Positions 36,208 to 45,012 of a stretch of 64,000 nucleotides of DNA are shown one piece after another. The position numbers and the translations under genes are program-made. Source of the DNA: Clostridia bacterium (GTDB lineage Bacteria; Bacillota; Clostridia; Oscillospirales; Acutalibacteraceae); the NCBI GenBank assembly GCA_024404025.1, contig JAKSQP010000005.1:1-64000 (forward strand). The letters are read 5' to 3'. Under the pieces are notes generated by a model that saw nothing but the letters and a program-made list of their open reading frames with translations, was not told where the DNA came from and ran no database searches. The number at the start of each line of letters is the position of its first letter. Position 1 is the stretch's first letter.

Positions 36208-37608
36208 TTATTTTGCGGGGGCTTCTTCTTTTTTGTAGAAGCAAGCGCCGACAATCATGATAACAAGAGCGATGATAAGGAAACCTACGTTCTTGATGCC
36301 GTGAGCTGCAACTGCTGCATACATGAAGAGAACTGCGCCGCCGATTGCAAGTACGGGCATAACGAATCTCTTGAATGTGTTGAGACCTTTGCCCTTAACC
36401 ATAAGCATAAAATAAACGGGGATATAGAAAGCATAAACGCAGATAAGGGGAAGCTCTGTTGAGTCAAACATAAACCAACCGGCAACGCCTTCAAGACCTG
36501 CAAGATCGGTAAGGTTAGCCATGAAGAAATAGAAGAGCCAGAATGCGTTGAATGCAAGACCGATCATGGAAGCGTTGGAAGGCATTTCGGTTGCTTCGTC
36601 AAGCTTGCCGAGGAACCTGGGAGCAGGGCCCTGATTTCTTGCTGCAAGTGAATAGAAACCTCTGTCGCTTGCAAGGGTAAGTCCGTTAAGAGTGCCGAGG
36701 CAGGAGATGGCAATAAATACTGTGAGGATCGTGCCGAAAACATTGCCGAGTCTTGATGTGAAAGCAAACTTTGCGCCGCCGTTTGAAAGAAGGTCAGCAG
36801 TTGAAACCGATCCTGAAATGCCGATGTAATAAACCATATAGATTACAACAACAACGATTGCGCCGAAAACAAGAGCTCTGGGGAGATTCTTCTTGGAATC
36901 CTTAAGCTCGGAGTTGATTGATGTGGCAATAACCCATCCTTCGTATGCGAAAACAGATGTGCAGACGCCGGGGAGAATGAGGTTTGTTGCAATGCCGTTT
37001 CTTGCAGCTGTTTCAAAAACGCCTTCCGAAACTTCGTTAACAACCGAATTCATGTTTTCGGTGATAACGCCGTGGCTGATACCGTAGATGATGCCGACAA
37101 CAGCCATGGTAAGAAGGGGGATAAGCTTGATGATGGTCATTGAAACCTGGAGCTTACCTGCAAGCTTCGGGGAAAGAGTGTTGATAACATAGGAAATGAT
37201 AAGATAGAAACCCGCAAGGGTCATAACCTGAGCTGAATCTGCGCTGAAGCCGAAGATATCCATTGTGTATCTTGCGGAAAGCCATGCAAGAGCAGATGTC
37301 ATTGCGGGATAATAGATCGTTGACATGAACCAGCCGACATAATAAGCATATTTCTTGCCGACAAGAGCTTCCGAGTAGTCAACAACGCCGTTAACCTTTT
37401 CATACTGTGTTCCCATAACTGCGAACACATAACCGCTGATGATAAGAACGAGACCGCCGATAAGCCATGAAAGAAGAGCTGTGGGGAGATCGCCATTGGT
37501 AAGAGTAAGCATTTTTTCTGCTTTGAAGAATACGCCGGAGCCGATAACGATACCGACAACCATGCATATGGCGGTAACAAGACCGTACTTTTTCTTGAGT
37601 TCTGCCAT
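36208..37608 (-). CDS. APC-family amino-acid permease
   Basis: 466 residues with about twelve hydrophobic segments. The first segment keeps the APC substrate loop GIVIGSGVFFK, and the sixth has FAYEGWVIATS. It probably imports or exchanges an amino acid; the specificity is not readable. The C-terminal tail is short and ends EEAPAK. GAGGTG precedes the ATG at 37608. The upstream region carries a perfect TTGACA and an A7TATT motif shared with the lrp promoter, so Lrp control is possible. Confidence 0.92.
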   Translation of the reverse strand: MAELKKKYGLVTAICMVVGIVIGSGVFFKAEKMLTLTNGDLPTALLSWLIGGLVLIISGYVFAVMGTQYEKVNGVVDYSEALVGKKYAYYVGWFMSTIYYPAMTSALAWLSARYTMDIFGFSADSAQVMTLAGFYLIISYVINTLSPKLAGKLQVSMTIIKLIPLLTMAVVGIIYGISHGVITENMNSVVNEVSEGVFETAARNGIATNLILPGVCTSVFAYEGWVIATSINSELKDSKKNLPRALVFGAIVVVVIYMVYYIGISGSVSTADLLSNGGAKFAFTSRLGNVFGTILTVFIAISCLGTLNGLTLASDRGFYSLAARNQGPAPRFLGKLDEATEMPSNASMIGLAFNAFWLFYFFMANLTDLAGLEGVAGWFMFDSTELPLICVYAFYIPVYFMLMVKGKGLNTFKRFVMPVLAIGGAVLFMYAAVAAHGIKNVGFLIIALVIMIVGACFYKKEEAPAK

Positions 37609-37661
37609 AAGATTTTCACCTCATAATTTTTTACGCATTTAAAGCGTTAACATTAATCAAA

Positions 37662-37690
37662 ATTTTACAACTTATTTACTTTTTTGTCAA
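37662..37690 (-). promoter_or_regulatory. Promoter of APC permease gene
   Basis: Minus strand: perfect TTGACA (37685-37690), 17-base spacer, TAAAAT (37662-37667). Confidence 0.75.
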
Positions 37691-37716
37691 TAAAAATATA
37701 GTTGGCAAAAAGAATA

Positions 37717-37763
37717 TTCGCAATATTTTTTGAAAAAAAGAGTTTTTAAAAAAATATTGCGAA
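37717..37763. repeat. AT-rich 15-bp inverted repeat
   Basis: Perfect arms 37717-37731 and 37749-37763 (outer ends TTCGC and GCGAA), 17-nt loop. It could be the terminator of the GH38 gene ending at 37804, since TATTCTTTTTG follows on the minus strand. It could also be an upstream operator of the permease promoter 30 bases away. Confidence 0.6.
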
Positions 37764-37803
37764 ATCTTTTTGAAATAAAAAAATTTTTATTTGAACGCTG
37801 AAA

Positions 37804-40263
37804 TTACATTACTATGCCTTCAAGGAAGTTGACTTCGGCTGCCGAACCGTCTTTTTTGCTGATTCTGAATGTCTTTATCTGCATTCCGTTGAAATCCGCA
37901 TAGAATCCGGCATCAAGCATATTGCAGACGATTGCCGCTCTGACTTTTCTGCCTTCCGTTTCGTTGAGACGAATAATGACATCGCCGGAGCCGTCCTCGC
38001 AGAATTTGAACGCCGTAAGCGAGATATTTTCCTTATCGACGCTGATAAAGCTCTTCTTCTGAGGCTGGGTTCCCTTTCTGTAACCGACGGGAACCGTAAC
38101 GGGGCGGACATTGAAGATTGAAGCGAGCTTCTGAACTCCGCTTTCCTCTGCCTTGCCTGCATGGGGATAGATTGCGTATTCAAAACGGTGAAGGCCTTCG
38201 TCGCAGTATGAAAAGTCAGCAGCTCTTCTGTCTGAATAATGATCTGCGAAAATCGAATTTCTCAAAAGGGTAAGGCGAAGCTTATTGCCCGGGCAGTCAT
38301 AGCTGTATTTAGAATCGCTCATAATCGCAACGCCGTAGCCGTCGGCGGTAACATCGCCCCATGTGAGAGCGGGCTCTTCTTCGCCGTTGCAGGGTCTTTT
38401 GATGAAACCTGAGGGAATTTCATAAGTCGAAATCGGGTCATTTCCCTTGATTTCAACGGGCATTTTGAGGATCGTGAGCGGCTCCTGCCATAATGCACGG
38501 CATTTTACTCTTAAATATTTGCAGCCGGACGAAAGAATGAAATCCTGCGAAAGATATGAGCCGTTGACCGTGTGACGAACTCTTATAAGCGCTCTTGCGG
38601 GGCCGTTTTCAATAAGATCGATTGAAGCGAGCTTCATTTTGCCGATTTCTTTATCGAATCTGAAAATGTTGTGAGCCCAGGTGTCCGGCTCGGTGTTGTC
38701 GATAATTGTGGGAATGCAGAATTCGCCGCCGACAAATTCGTGATTGTCGTTTTTGGTGATAAGGCTCTTTATGCTGCCGTTTTCTTTGTTGAATTCAACC
38801 TTGAGATATTTGTTTTCGATTGTAAGGCCGTCAGCCTTGATATCCGTTTCGGGCTTTGACCATTCAACGAATTCCGAATCCTCGTGCCAGAGCCAGTATG
38901 TGTTGTAGCCGAGAGCGGGAACTTTTGCGATGAAAGCGGTGTCAAGATGCGAATCGTTTGAACGGGATGAGCGTACATTCTGGAAAATGACCTCGTTTCC
39001 GTCGCTGTCGGTAACTTTTCGTGAAGGATGATAAGTCTGGACCTCGGTTTCAACCTCAAAAGATAGAGGATTGAAAACAACAACGGGGCGGGGGAATTTA
39101 AGATTTCTGCAATGATGGCGCTCGTTGCTTGCTGACGAATCCGAAACGCCGTCAAGCCAGGTGTTGATCTCGCTTGCGATTTTGAGAAGAGCCTTGTTTT
39201 CTTCCTTTGCGGCGATGCTCATTGCATAACCCATTGTATCTCTTACATCGTCATAAGCTTCCATAATGGAGCATCCGCAGAATATATCGTGGAACTGATT
39301 GAAGCAGACCTCTCTCCAGGCGTCGCCGAATTTTTCGGTTGCGGCGGGGAGATTTGTTGAGGAGGCGGCAACAGTGTTCCATTTTTCGGCGCTTTCAAGC
39401 CAGAATTCAGCTTTTCTGTTGAGCTGCTTTACCATTGATGTTGCCGAATAGCAGCCGCTTGCATGATGCTGAAGCTCATCATTCCATGAGGGAATATCGA
39501 GAGCGTTCATGCACATTTCTTTAAAATATTCATCGGGTGACGAGAATTTGAGATCGTCATATCCGTCTTTTTTAAGGCCGAGAATATAATCAATGTCTCC
39601 CTTTGTCGGTCCGCCGCCGTGGTTGCCCACGCCGTAGAATATCATCATTCCGTGGCCTTTGTTTGCGGCTGCCTGCTTATGATATTCGATTTCCTCCGAA
39701 AGATGCTTCTGACCTGTTACGGCATAGCAATCATGGATTCTGTATGTTAAAACTCTTGAGCCGTCGGGGCTGTCCCACCAGAAAAGATTTTCGGGAATTT
39801 CGGCGTTTTCGTGCATACCGGGGCGCATCATAACATAGCATCTCATTCCTGCGTTAACGAGCATCTGCGGAATCATCGCATTATGGCCGAATGAATCAAC
39901 ATTATATCCCGTGCGGCAGATTTTGCCGAATTTTTCATAATAATAGAGCTGACTGACGAGGGCCTGCCTTGCAAAGGATTCCGCAGACGGCATATTGCAG
40001 TCCGGCTGGACCCACCAGCCGTTGACGGGAACCCATCTGCCTTCTTTTACAAGCGAAACGATTTCTTCAAAAAGTTCGGGGTCGATTTCCTCAACCCACT
40101 TATAGTAAGAAGCAGAGGAGCAGGTGAAAATGAAGCCTTCATATTCTTTGAGCCTTTCAACTGCGCTTCTGAAGGTCTGAAGTACTTCGCCGCAGCCTTC
40201 CTGCCAGCGCCAGAGCCATATCGGATCAAGATGAGCATTGCCTATAAGATGAATGTTTTCCAT
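37804..40263 (-). CDS. GH38 alpha-mannosidase (short form)
   Basis: 819 residues, without the N-terminal beta domain of the other GH38. The catalytic domain starts at residue 4 (HLIGNAHLDPIWLWRW), giving zinc ligands H11 and D13. The nucleophile is D123 in YNVDSFGHN, and a further zinc ligand lies in NQFHDIFCGCS. A long beta domain follows. The sequence is clearly different from the 1015-residue enzyme, so it belongs to another GH38 subfamily with perhaps different linkage preference. GTGAGGT precedes the start. It is the second gene of an operon, 16 bases behind an unknown protein. Confidence 0.93.
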   Translation of the reverse strand: MENIHLIGNAHLDPIWLWRWQEGCGEVLQTFRSAVERLKEYEGFIFTCSSASYYKWVEEIDPELFEEIVSLVKEGRWVPVNGWWVQPDCNMPSAESFARQALVSQLYYYEKFGKICRTGYNVDSFGHNAMIPQMLVNAGMRCYVMMRPGMHENAEIPENLFWWDSPDGSRVLTYRIHDCYAVTGQKHLSEEIEYHKQAAANKGHGMMIFYGVGNHGGGPTKGDIDYILGLKKDGYDDLKFSSPDEYFKEMCMNALDIPSWNDELQHHASGCYSATSMVKQLNRKAEFWLESAEKWNTVAASSTNLPAATEKFGDAWREVCFNQFHDIFCGCSIMEAYDDVRDTMGYAMSIAAKEENKALLKIASEINTWLDGVSDSSASNERHHCRNLKFPRPVVVFNPLSFEVETEVQTYHPSRKVTDSDGNEVIFQNVRSSRSNDSHLDTAFIAKVPALGYNTYWLWHEDSEFVEWSKPETDIKADGLTIENKYLKVEFNKENGSIKSLITKNDNHEFVGGEFCIPTIIDNTEPDTWAHNIFRFDKEIGKMKLASIDLIENGPARALIRVRHTVNGSYLSQDFILSSGCKYLRVKCRALWQEPLTILKMPVEIKGNDPISTYEIPSGFIKRPCNGEEEPALTWGDVTADGYGVAIMSDSKYSYDCPGNKLRLTLLRNSIFADHYSDRRAADFSYCDEGLHRFEYAIYPHAGKAEESGVQKLASIFNVRPVTVPVGYRKGTQPQKKSFISVDKENISLTAFKFCEDGSGDVIIRLNETEGRKVRAAIVCNMLDAGFYADFNGMQIKTFRISKKDGSAAEVNFLEGIVM

Positions 40264-40279
40264 TTTAAATTACCTCACA

Positions 40280-42058
40280 TTATTCAAAAAGTCCGTTGAG
40301 TCTGCCGAGCCAATAAGCAAAAGTATAAACATAGCAGGATTCAATGAAACGGGATCCGCCCGAATCTTCATTTTTATATTGGAGAGGATCTCTGTCATAT
40401 TTTGAAATAAATCTTTCGTCGGGAGGAAGAAGATAGGATGTTCTTGTGTAGCCGTCAATAAGTGCTTTGGGAGCAACATCGTGCCTGCCGATAAGACTTA
40501 CTCCTGCGGCAAGGCGGCTTGAATTGGTTCTGTAAAACCAGGTCGCAAGCCTTTCAATGTCGATTTTTTCATCGGGGCAGGAGAGAATGTAAGGAATATC
40601 ATAGCCGGGATTATGCTCATCGGCAATTGAAGTTCTCCACGCCGTGAAACCTTTTCTGTATTTTGCAAGGAGCTTTTCATCCTTTTCAAGAGTGCAGAGA
40701 AGCCAGAATGAGCAAGTTGCAAGCATGTGGTCGCCGAACATGATTTCGCTCGGCATGCTTGAATCCGTTGCAATGCAGAACTGATAAAGCCTGTCATAAT
40801 GGCCCTCAACGAGATCCGCATAGCCGAGATCGTTGATAAGCCGGTCATAGTGCTCCTTCCATTTGCCTTTTTCACCCGTGATTTCCATTGCGGTGAGCAG
40901 ATATGAAAGAATCTCTGCGGAGTTGAGGCAGCCGTCAACATAGCCGTCAACCGTGCTGAAATAAGCGGGATTCCATTTTGCCCAGGTCGTTGCTTTGCCG
41001 GTGAAATCACGAAGCTCATAGTTGTTGTCAACAATATGGTTTGTTATATTTGTTGTGGCATCTTTTATGATTGCCTCAAGTTCCGGATCATCCCAAGTGA
41101 GATATTTATGGGCAAAATACATCATCAGATAATGAAGCGTTATTTCATCGCTGCTTGTGTCTGCTTTATAGTAAACATCGTCATCGGTATAGCCGAGATC
41201 TTTATAGAGCTTTGAAAGTCTTTCGGGAATCGGAGCGGAGCAGTCGATTTCAAGCCCCGCAAAGCCGGCCTTTTTTGATGCGGATGTTTCTTCGCATTTT
41301 GCTTTGTTTCCGTTTCTTCTGAAGAAAAAGCCGTCATCGGGAACCGGCTCATCCGAAAGTCCGTAGCTCCTTGCAACGAAGCCGTCGCCTCTGCCGTGGA
41401 TATACATAAGAAGCAGGCAGGCTTCAACTATCTTTGTTGCAATCGCTTTTGCGCCGAGAGTTTCGGGATGATCTGCTCCTTTTTCTCTCTTGAGGGTTTC
41501 GTATCTGAAAATTTCACCCATTGCGCAGGCGGCTGAAAATCCGCCGTCATTGTCCGAATGGGCATAGCTGAATTTTGAAGAAAAATCATAAGCTGTTTTA
41601 AGCTCTTTCTGGCTTATCATTCCTCTGCGCTCAACATGATCGAGCGTTTCCTGAAGAAGTATATATGCCTTTTCCTCTGCGGACATCGGCTGCATTGTGA
41701 TAAACGCTGCGCCTGTGTCGGTGAGCGCCCAGATTCCGTTATCCTTTGCAAGAAGGGCCTTGACATTGTTGTCACGAAGGTCTCTGCCTGCGCTGAAATA
41801 CATTATAATATCTTCTTCACGCTCTGCGGCGGGGTCAAAACGGGTCAGGCCCGTTTTTGCTCCGTACCATACAACGCCTTTCTGAACGGCGAAGCAGGTG
41901 TAATCACTTTTCTTTGAGGGCAGCGGATAGGCAAAATTTGAGAGATCCGGTGCGGCTGAAACTGCGGTGAGAAGCTCTGCGGGAACAGCAGGGTCATCGA
42001 GAGCGAAGAATCTGCATGATCTGCAAAGATGTGATTTGAGTTTGTAAGGTTTATTCAT
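40280..42058 (-). CDS. Unknown protein with propeller-like and helical toroid-like parts
   Basis: 592 residues from the ATG at 42058, supported by AGAGGAGA. I do not recognise a named family. Residues 50-125 contain two repeats like the blades of a two-component-type beta propeller (GVVWYGAKTGLTRFD, GIWALTDTGAAFI). The rest is helical, with aromatic/acidic patches typical of alpha/alpha-toroid glycan enzymes (FSYAHSDNDGG, TSSDEITLHYLMMYFAHKYL, WAKWNPAYFSTVDGYVDG, MFGDHM). There is no signal peptide. Encoded directly upstream of the short GH38 and divergent from a TIM-barrel isomerase, it is a candidate cytoplasmic glycosidase, lyase or epimerase. Function is not assigned. Confidence 0.6.
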   Translation of the reverse strand: MNKPYKLKSHLCRSCRFFALDDPAVPAELLTAVSAAPDLSNFAYPLPSKKSDYTCFAVQKGVVWYGAKTGLTRFDPAAEREEDIIMYFSAGRDLRDNNVKALLAKDNGIWALTDTGAAFITMQPMSAEEKAYILLQETLDHVERRGMISQKELKTAYDFSSKFSYAHSDNDGGFSAACAMGEIFRYETLKREKGADHPETLGAKAIATKIVEACLLLMYIHGRGDGFVARSYGLSDEPVPDDGFFFRRNGNKAKCEETSASKKAGFAGLEIDCSAPIPERLSKLYKDLGYTDDDVYYKADTSSDEITLHYLMMYFAHKYLTWDDPELEAIIKDATTNITNHIVDNNYELRDFTGKATTWAKWNPAYFSTVDGYVDGCLNSAEILSYLLTAMEITGEKGKWKEHYDRLINDLGYADLVEGHYDRLYQFCIATDSSMPSEIMFGDHMLATCSFWLLCTLEKDEKLLAKYRKGFTAWRTSIADEHNPGYDIPYILSCPDEKIDIERLATWFYRTNSSRLAAGVSLIGRHDVAPKALIDGYTRTSYLLPPDERFISKYDRDPLQYKNEDSGGSRFIESCYVYTFAYWLGRLNGLFE

Positions 42059-42096
42059 ATCTTTCTCCTCTGCTTTGCGGGTAAAACCCATATTAA

Positions 42097-42125
42097 TTTA
42101 AATATATCATATTGACAATCTATAT
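42097..42125 (-). promoter_or_regulatory. Putative promoter of unknown-GH38 operon
   Basis: Minus strand TTGCAT and TATATT 17 bases apart lie within about 42097-42130; the region is AT-rich and alternatives exist. It is divergent from the next promoter. Confidence 0.4.
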
Positions 42126-42146
42126 GCAATAAATATTTTGATATTA

Positions 42147-42175
42147 TTTACATTTATGTTATGCGATGTTATAAT
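42147..42175 (+). promoter_or_regulatory. Promoter of TIM-barrel isomerase gene
   Basis: TTTACA at 42147-42152, 17-base spacer, perfect TATAAT at 42170-42175. Confidence 0.7.
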
Positions 42176-42206
42176 GATAAAAAATTGTTGAATGAGGTGT
42201 TTTTTT

Positions 42207-43031
42207 ATGAAACTCGGTATGATCGAAGGCTGGAATGAAGAAAATTTCAAATTTGTAAAGGCAAGAGGACTTAACGCAGTTGAATTCTGCGTAAATCATA
42301 ATTATGATGCCGATGAATTTCTTGCAAAAGCTGAAGAAATCAAAGGCAACAGCGAAAAATATGACGTTTCCGTCGGCTCAATGGGCAGATGGGGAATGGA
42401 AAGAGTTGATGCAGAGGGCAAGCCCATTGCATCGGCTGTTCACAGTGATGAGGCCCTCATTGATGCGGCTTCGATTATCGGATGCCCGGTATATAATGTC
42501 GGCGTTAACTATGTTGATTCAATGAGCTTTTATGAAAACTGCAACAATGCGATTGCTTATATTTCTCATCTTATCGACTATGCAGACGGCAAGAATGTTC
42601 AGATAGCGACCTATAACTGCGACTGGGCAAACTTTGTTTATAATGACAAGGCGTGGAGCGTAGTTCATACCGCTCTTCCGCAGCTCGGAATAAAGTATGA
42701 TGCTTCTCATTGCATCAACAGAGGCGACGATTATCTTAAGGAACTGCGTGACTGGGGCGACAGAGTTGTTCATGTTCACATAAAAGGAATTCTTTATGTT
42801 GACGGCCACGGCTATGACGATGCCCCCGCAGGTCTTGATCAGATAAACTGGGGCGGACTTATGGATATTCTCTATACAAAGGATTATAACGGAATGCTTT
42901 CGATCGAGCCTCATTCAAGATTCTGGAAAGGCAGGAAAGGCCAGTGGGGCGTTGATTTCACGATCAAATATATCAGTCAGTTCATTATGCCCGAGAATTA
43001 CGGCACGGATGTTGATCCGTTTATGCCGTGA
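42207..43031 (+). CDS. TIM-barrel sugar isomerase/epimerase
   Basis: 274 residues from the ATG at 42207, with GAGGTG at 42194-42199; an upstream ATG overlaps that ribosome site and is unlikely. The fold is the xylose-isomerase-like AP-endonuclease-2 barrel: MKLGMIEGWNEENF, ATYNCDWAN, KYDASHCIN, VVHVHIKG and MLSIEPHSRFW supply the metal-binding Glu, Asp, His and Glu. Members include hydroxypyruvate isomerase, ketose 3-epimerases and inosose enzymes. The substrate is unknown; the divergent GH38 operon suggests a mannose- or hexose-derived compound. Confidence 0.8.
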   Translation: MKLGMIEGWNEENFKFVKARGLNAVEFCVNHNYDADEFLAKAEEIKGNSEKYDVSVGSMGRWGMERVDAEGKPIASAVHSDEALIDAASIIGCPVYNVGVNYVDSMSFYENCNNAIAYISHLIDYADGKNVQIATYNCDWANFVYNDKAWSVVHTALPQLGIKYDASHCINRGDDYLKELRDWGDRVVHVHIKGILYVDGHGYDDAPAGLDQINWGGLMDILYTKDYNGMLSIEPHSRFWKGRKGQWGVDFTIKYISQFIMPENYGTDVDPFMP

Positions 43032-43147
43032 TAATGAAGGGTAATCGGAATTCGGATGAATGAATAATAATTCGGTGTGGGCGTTCCGCCCGAAGCTCCT
43101 TGCTCTTCATTAATGCCGTACATAAATGTATGGAAAAAACAAAAATC

Positions 43148-43172
43148 AGCCCGTCGGAATTTCCGGCGGGCT
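43148..43172. terminator. Two-way terminator
   Basis: 10-bp stem, arms 43148-43157 and 43163-43172, one T-G wobble. It lies between convergent genes. The rest of 43032-43190 holds only a small GGGCG/CGCCC hairpin at 43080-43092. Confidence 0.85.
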
Positions 43173-43190
43173 TTGTCATATATAACTTTA

Positions 43191-44426
43191 TCAATCGTAT
43201 CTTTCGTCAAAGACTCTCTTCGACTTCTTTTCGCTTCTCGGAAGAACTCCCATTTCAACGACCTTAACGAGCGGAGTAAAGCCGATCCTGCTCTTGACCT
43301 TTTCGGCAATTCTTTTGCTGAGATCAATGAAATCAATATCTCCCGTTGTTTCAACATAGATCCTCATTGTGTCCTTGCCGTCAAGATGAGAAATTCTTAT
43401 CTGATATTCGCTTGAAATTTCGGAGAAGAGAGCAAGCACCTCTTCGATCTGGCTCGGGAAAACATTAACGCCCTTGATTTTCATCATATCGTCTGTTCTG
43501 CCCATAATGGTGCCGAGGCGGGGAAAGCGGCTTCCGCATTTGCATTCGCCGGGAATGATTTTTGAAAGGTCATGAGTTCTGTATCTTATGAGAGGAGCGC
43601 CCTCCTTGCAGAGAGTTGTGATAACGACCTCTCCCGTTTCTCCGTCGGGAACGGGCTTAAGAGTAATGGGATCAATGATTTCGATATAGATATAATCATC
43701 CCAATAGTGCATACCGCAGTCGTATTTGCAGCTGATGCCTATGCCGGGTCCGTAAATTTCGGTAAGTCCGTAAATATCATAAATTTCAATTCCGAGCTCG
43801 TTTGTGATTCTTGCTCTCATCTTTTCGCCCCAGCGTTCGGAGCCGATAACGCCCTTTTTGAGTTTGATTTTATCTTTTATGCCTCTCTTTTCGATTTCTT
43901 CGGCAAGAAGAAGTGCATAGGAGGAGGTTGCGCAGAGAACGGTTGAGCCGAGATCGGTCATCATCTGAAGCTGTTTATCGGTGTTGCCCGGTCCCATGGG
44001 GATGACCATTGCGCCGAGCTTTTCCGCACCTGCCTGGAAACCGATTCCGGCAGTCCAGAGGCCGTAACCGGGAGTGACATGGATTCGGTCAAGATTTGTT
44101 ATGCCTGCCATTTCGTAGCATCTTTTAAACATTTCCGACCATACATCAACATCTTTTTGAGTATAGGGAATGATAACGGGCAGACCGGTTGTGCCGGATG
44201 ATGAATGGATTCTGACGATTTCCTCTTCGGGAGCTGTCATAAGTCCGAGAGGGTAGGCGTCACGAAGATCCTTTTTTTCGGAAAACGGGAGCTTTTCAAA
44301 ATCTTCAACGGTTGATATTCCGCTGATTCCGCATTCTTTAAGGCGCTTTCCGTAGAAGCTGTCTGCCTTGATGAGCTTTTCGATTTCGGTGTTTACCTGC
44401 CTGATCTGTGATTCGTTGATTTTCAT
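43191..44426 (-). CDS. paaK: Phenylacetate-CoA ligase-type aryl-CoA synthetase
   Basis: 411 residues, ANL-superfamily adenylate-forming enzyme of the PaaK type. The ATP loop HSSSGTTGLPVIIPYT, the adenine region DIYGLTEIYGPG, YRTHDLS and the hinge GRTDDMMKIKGVN are intact, and the C-terminal lysine region is RSEKKSKRV. It forms arylacetyl-CoA from phenylacetate or indoleacetate with ATP, or can run in reverse. AAAGGAG precedes the ATG. It is encoded 13 bases behind iorB; this iorA-iorB-paaK order is common in anaerobes fermenting aromatic amino acids. Confidence 0.92.
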   Translation of the reverse strand: MKINESQIRQVNTEIEKLIKADSFYGKRLKECGISGISTVEDFEKLPFSEKKDLRDAYPLGLMTAPEEEIVRIHSSSGTTGLPVIIPYTQKDVDVWSEMFKRCYEMAGITNLDRIHVTPGYGLWTAGIGFQAGAEKLGAMVIPMGPGNTDKQLQMMTDLGSTVLCATSSYALLLAEEIEKRGIKDKIKLKKGVIGSERWGEKMRARITNELGIEIYDIYGLTEIYGPGIGISCKYDCGMHYWDDYIYIEIIDPITLKPVPDGETGEVVITTLCKEGAPLIRYRTHDLSKIIPGECKCGSRFPRLGTIMGRTDDMMKIKGVNVFPSQIEEVLALFSEISSEYQIRISHLDGKDTMRIYVETTGDIDFIDLSKRIAEKVKSRIGFTPLVKVVEMGVLPRSEKKSKRVFDERYD

Positions 44427-44439
44427 TTTTCCAACTCCT

Positions 44440-45012
44440 TTAGCCGAGATAATCCAGCGCTCTGAAATTGAGGCTGTGGAATTTTTCGGGAACGATTCTG
44501 CCGATTGCGCTGCGTATATCTTCTTTTAAAAGACCTATATCGCATCTGCTGATAGCCGCTCCGAGCAGAAGAACATTGATAATCTTTGATGAGCCGAGCT
44601 CTTCGCAGGCTTTATCCGAATCAACAACCGTGAGGCTGCCGACTTTTTTTGAAAGATATTCCGTCATTTCCGTGCCGTTATAATCGGAGCCGCCGAGCGC
44701 TGCGGTAACGGGCATAACGGGTCTGCTGTTGACTATGATAACTCCGTCTTTTTTCAGATAGGGGAGCATTCTGACCGCTTCCGCAGGCTCAAATGCAATG
44801 ATAACATCCGCCTTTCCCATCGGGATGAGCGGAGAATATGCACCTTCTCCGATTCTTATATGGCTCGTAACGCTTCCGCCTCTCTGCGCCATGCCTATCG
44901 TTTCGGCGGATTTTACGGGCAGACCTTTTGCCATTGAAGCGGCCGAAAGAAGCTTTGATGCAAGTACGGTGCCCTGACCGCCGACTCCGCAGAGGATAAT
45001 ATTCTTACTCAT
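44440..45012 (-). CDS. iorB: Indolepyruvate ferredoxin oxidoreductase, beta subunit
   Basis: 190 residues from the ATG at 45012. This ATG overlaps the iorA stop by eight bases and has GGAGGTGA upstream inside iorA, so translation is coupled. The gamma-type 2-oxoacid oxidoreductase domain is recognised by IILCGVGGQGTVLASKLLS and ETIGMAQRGGSVTSHIRIG. With IorA it converts indolepyruvate or phenylpyruvate and CoA to the arylacetyl-CoA, CO2 and reduced ferredoxin. Confidence 0.95.
   Translation of the reverse strand: MSKNIILCGVGGQGTVLASKLLSAASMAKGLPVKSAETIGMAQRGGSVTSHIRIGEGAYSPLIPMGKADVIIAFEPAEAVRMLPYLKKDGVIIVNSRPVMPVTAALGGSDYNGTEMTEYLSKKVGSLTVVDSDKACEELGSSKIINVLLLGAAISRCDIGLLKEDIRSAIGRIVPEKFHSLNFRALDYLG

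Noticed and set aside
43032..43147. Second REP-like element
   Set aside because: A 5-bp GGGCG/CGCCC hairpin at 43080-43092 is too short and shares no arms with the 15661 doublet.
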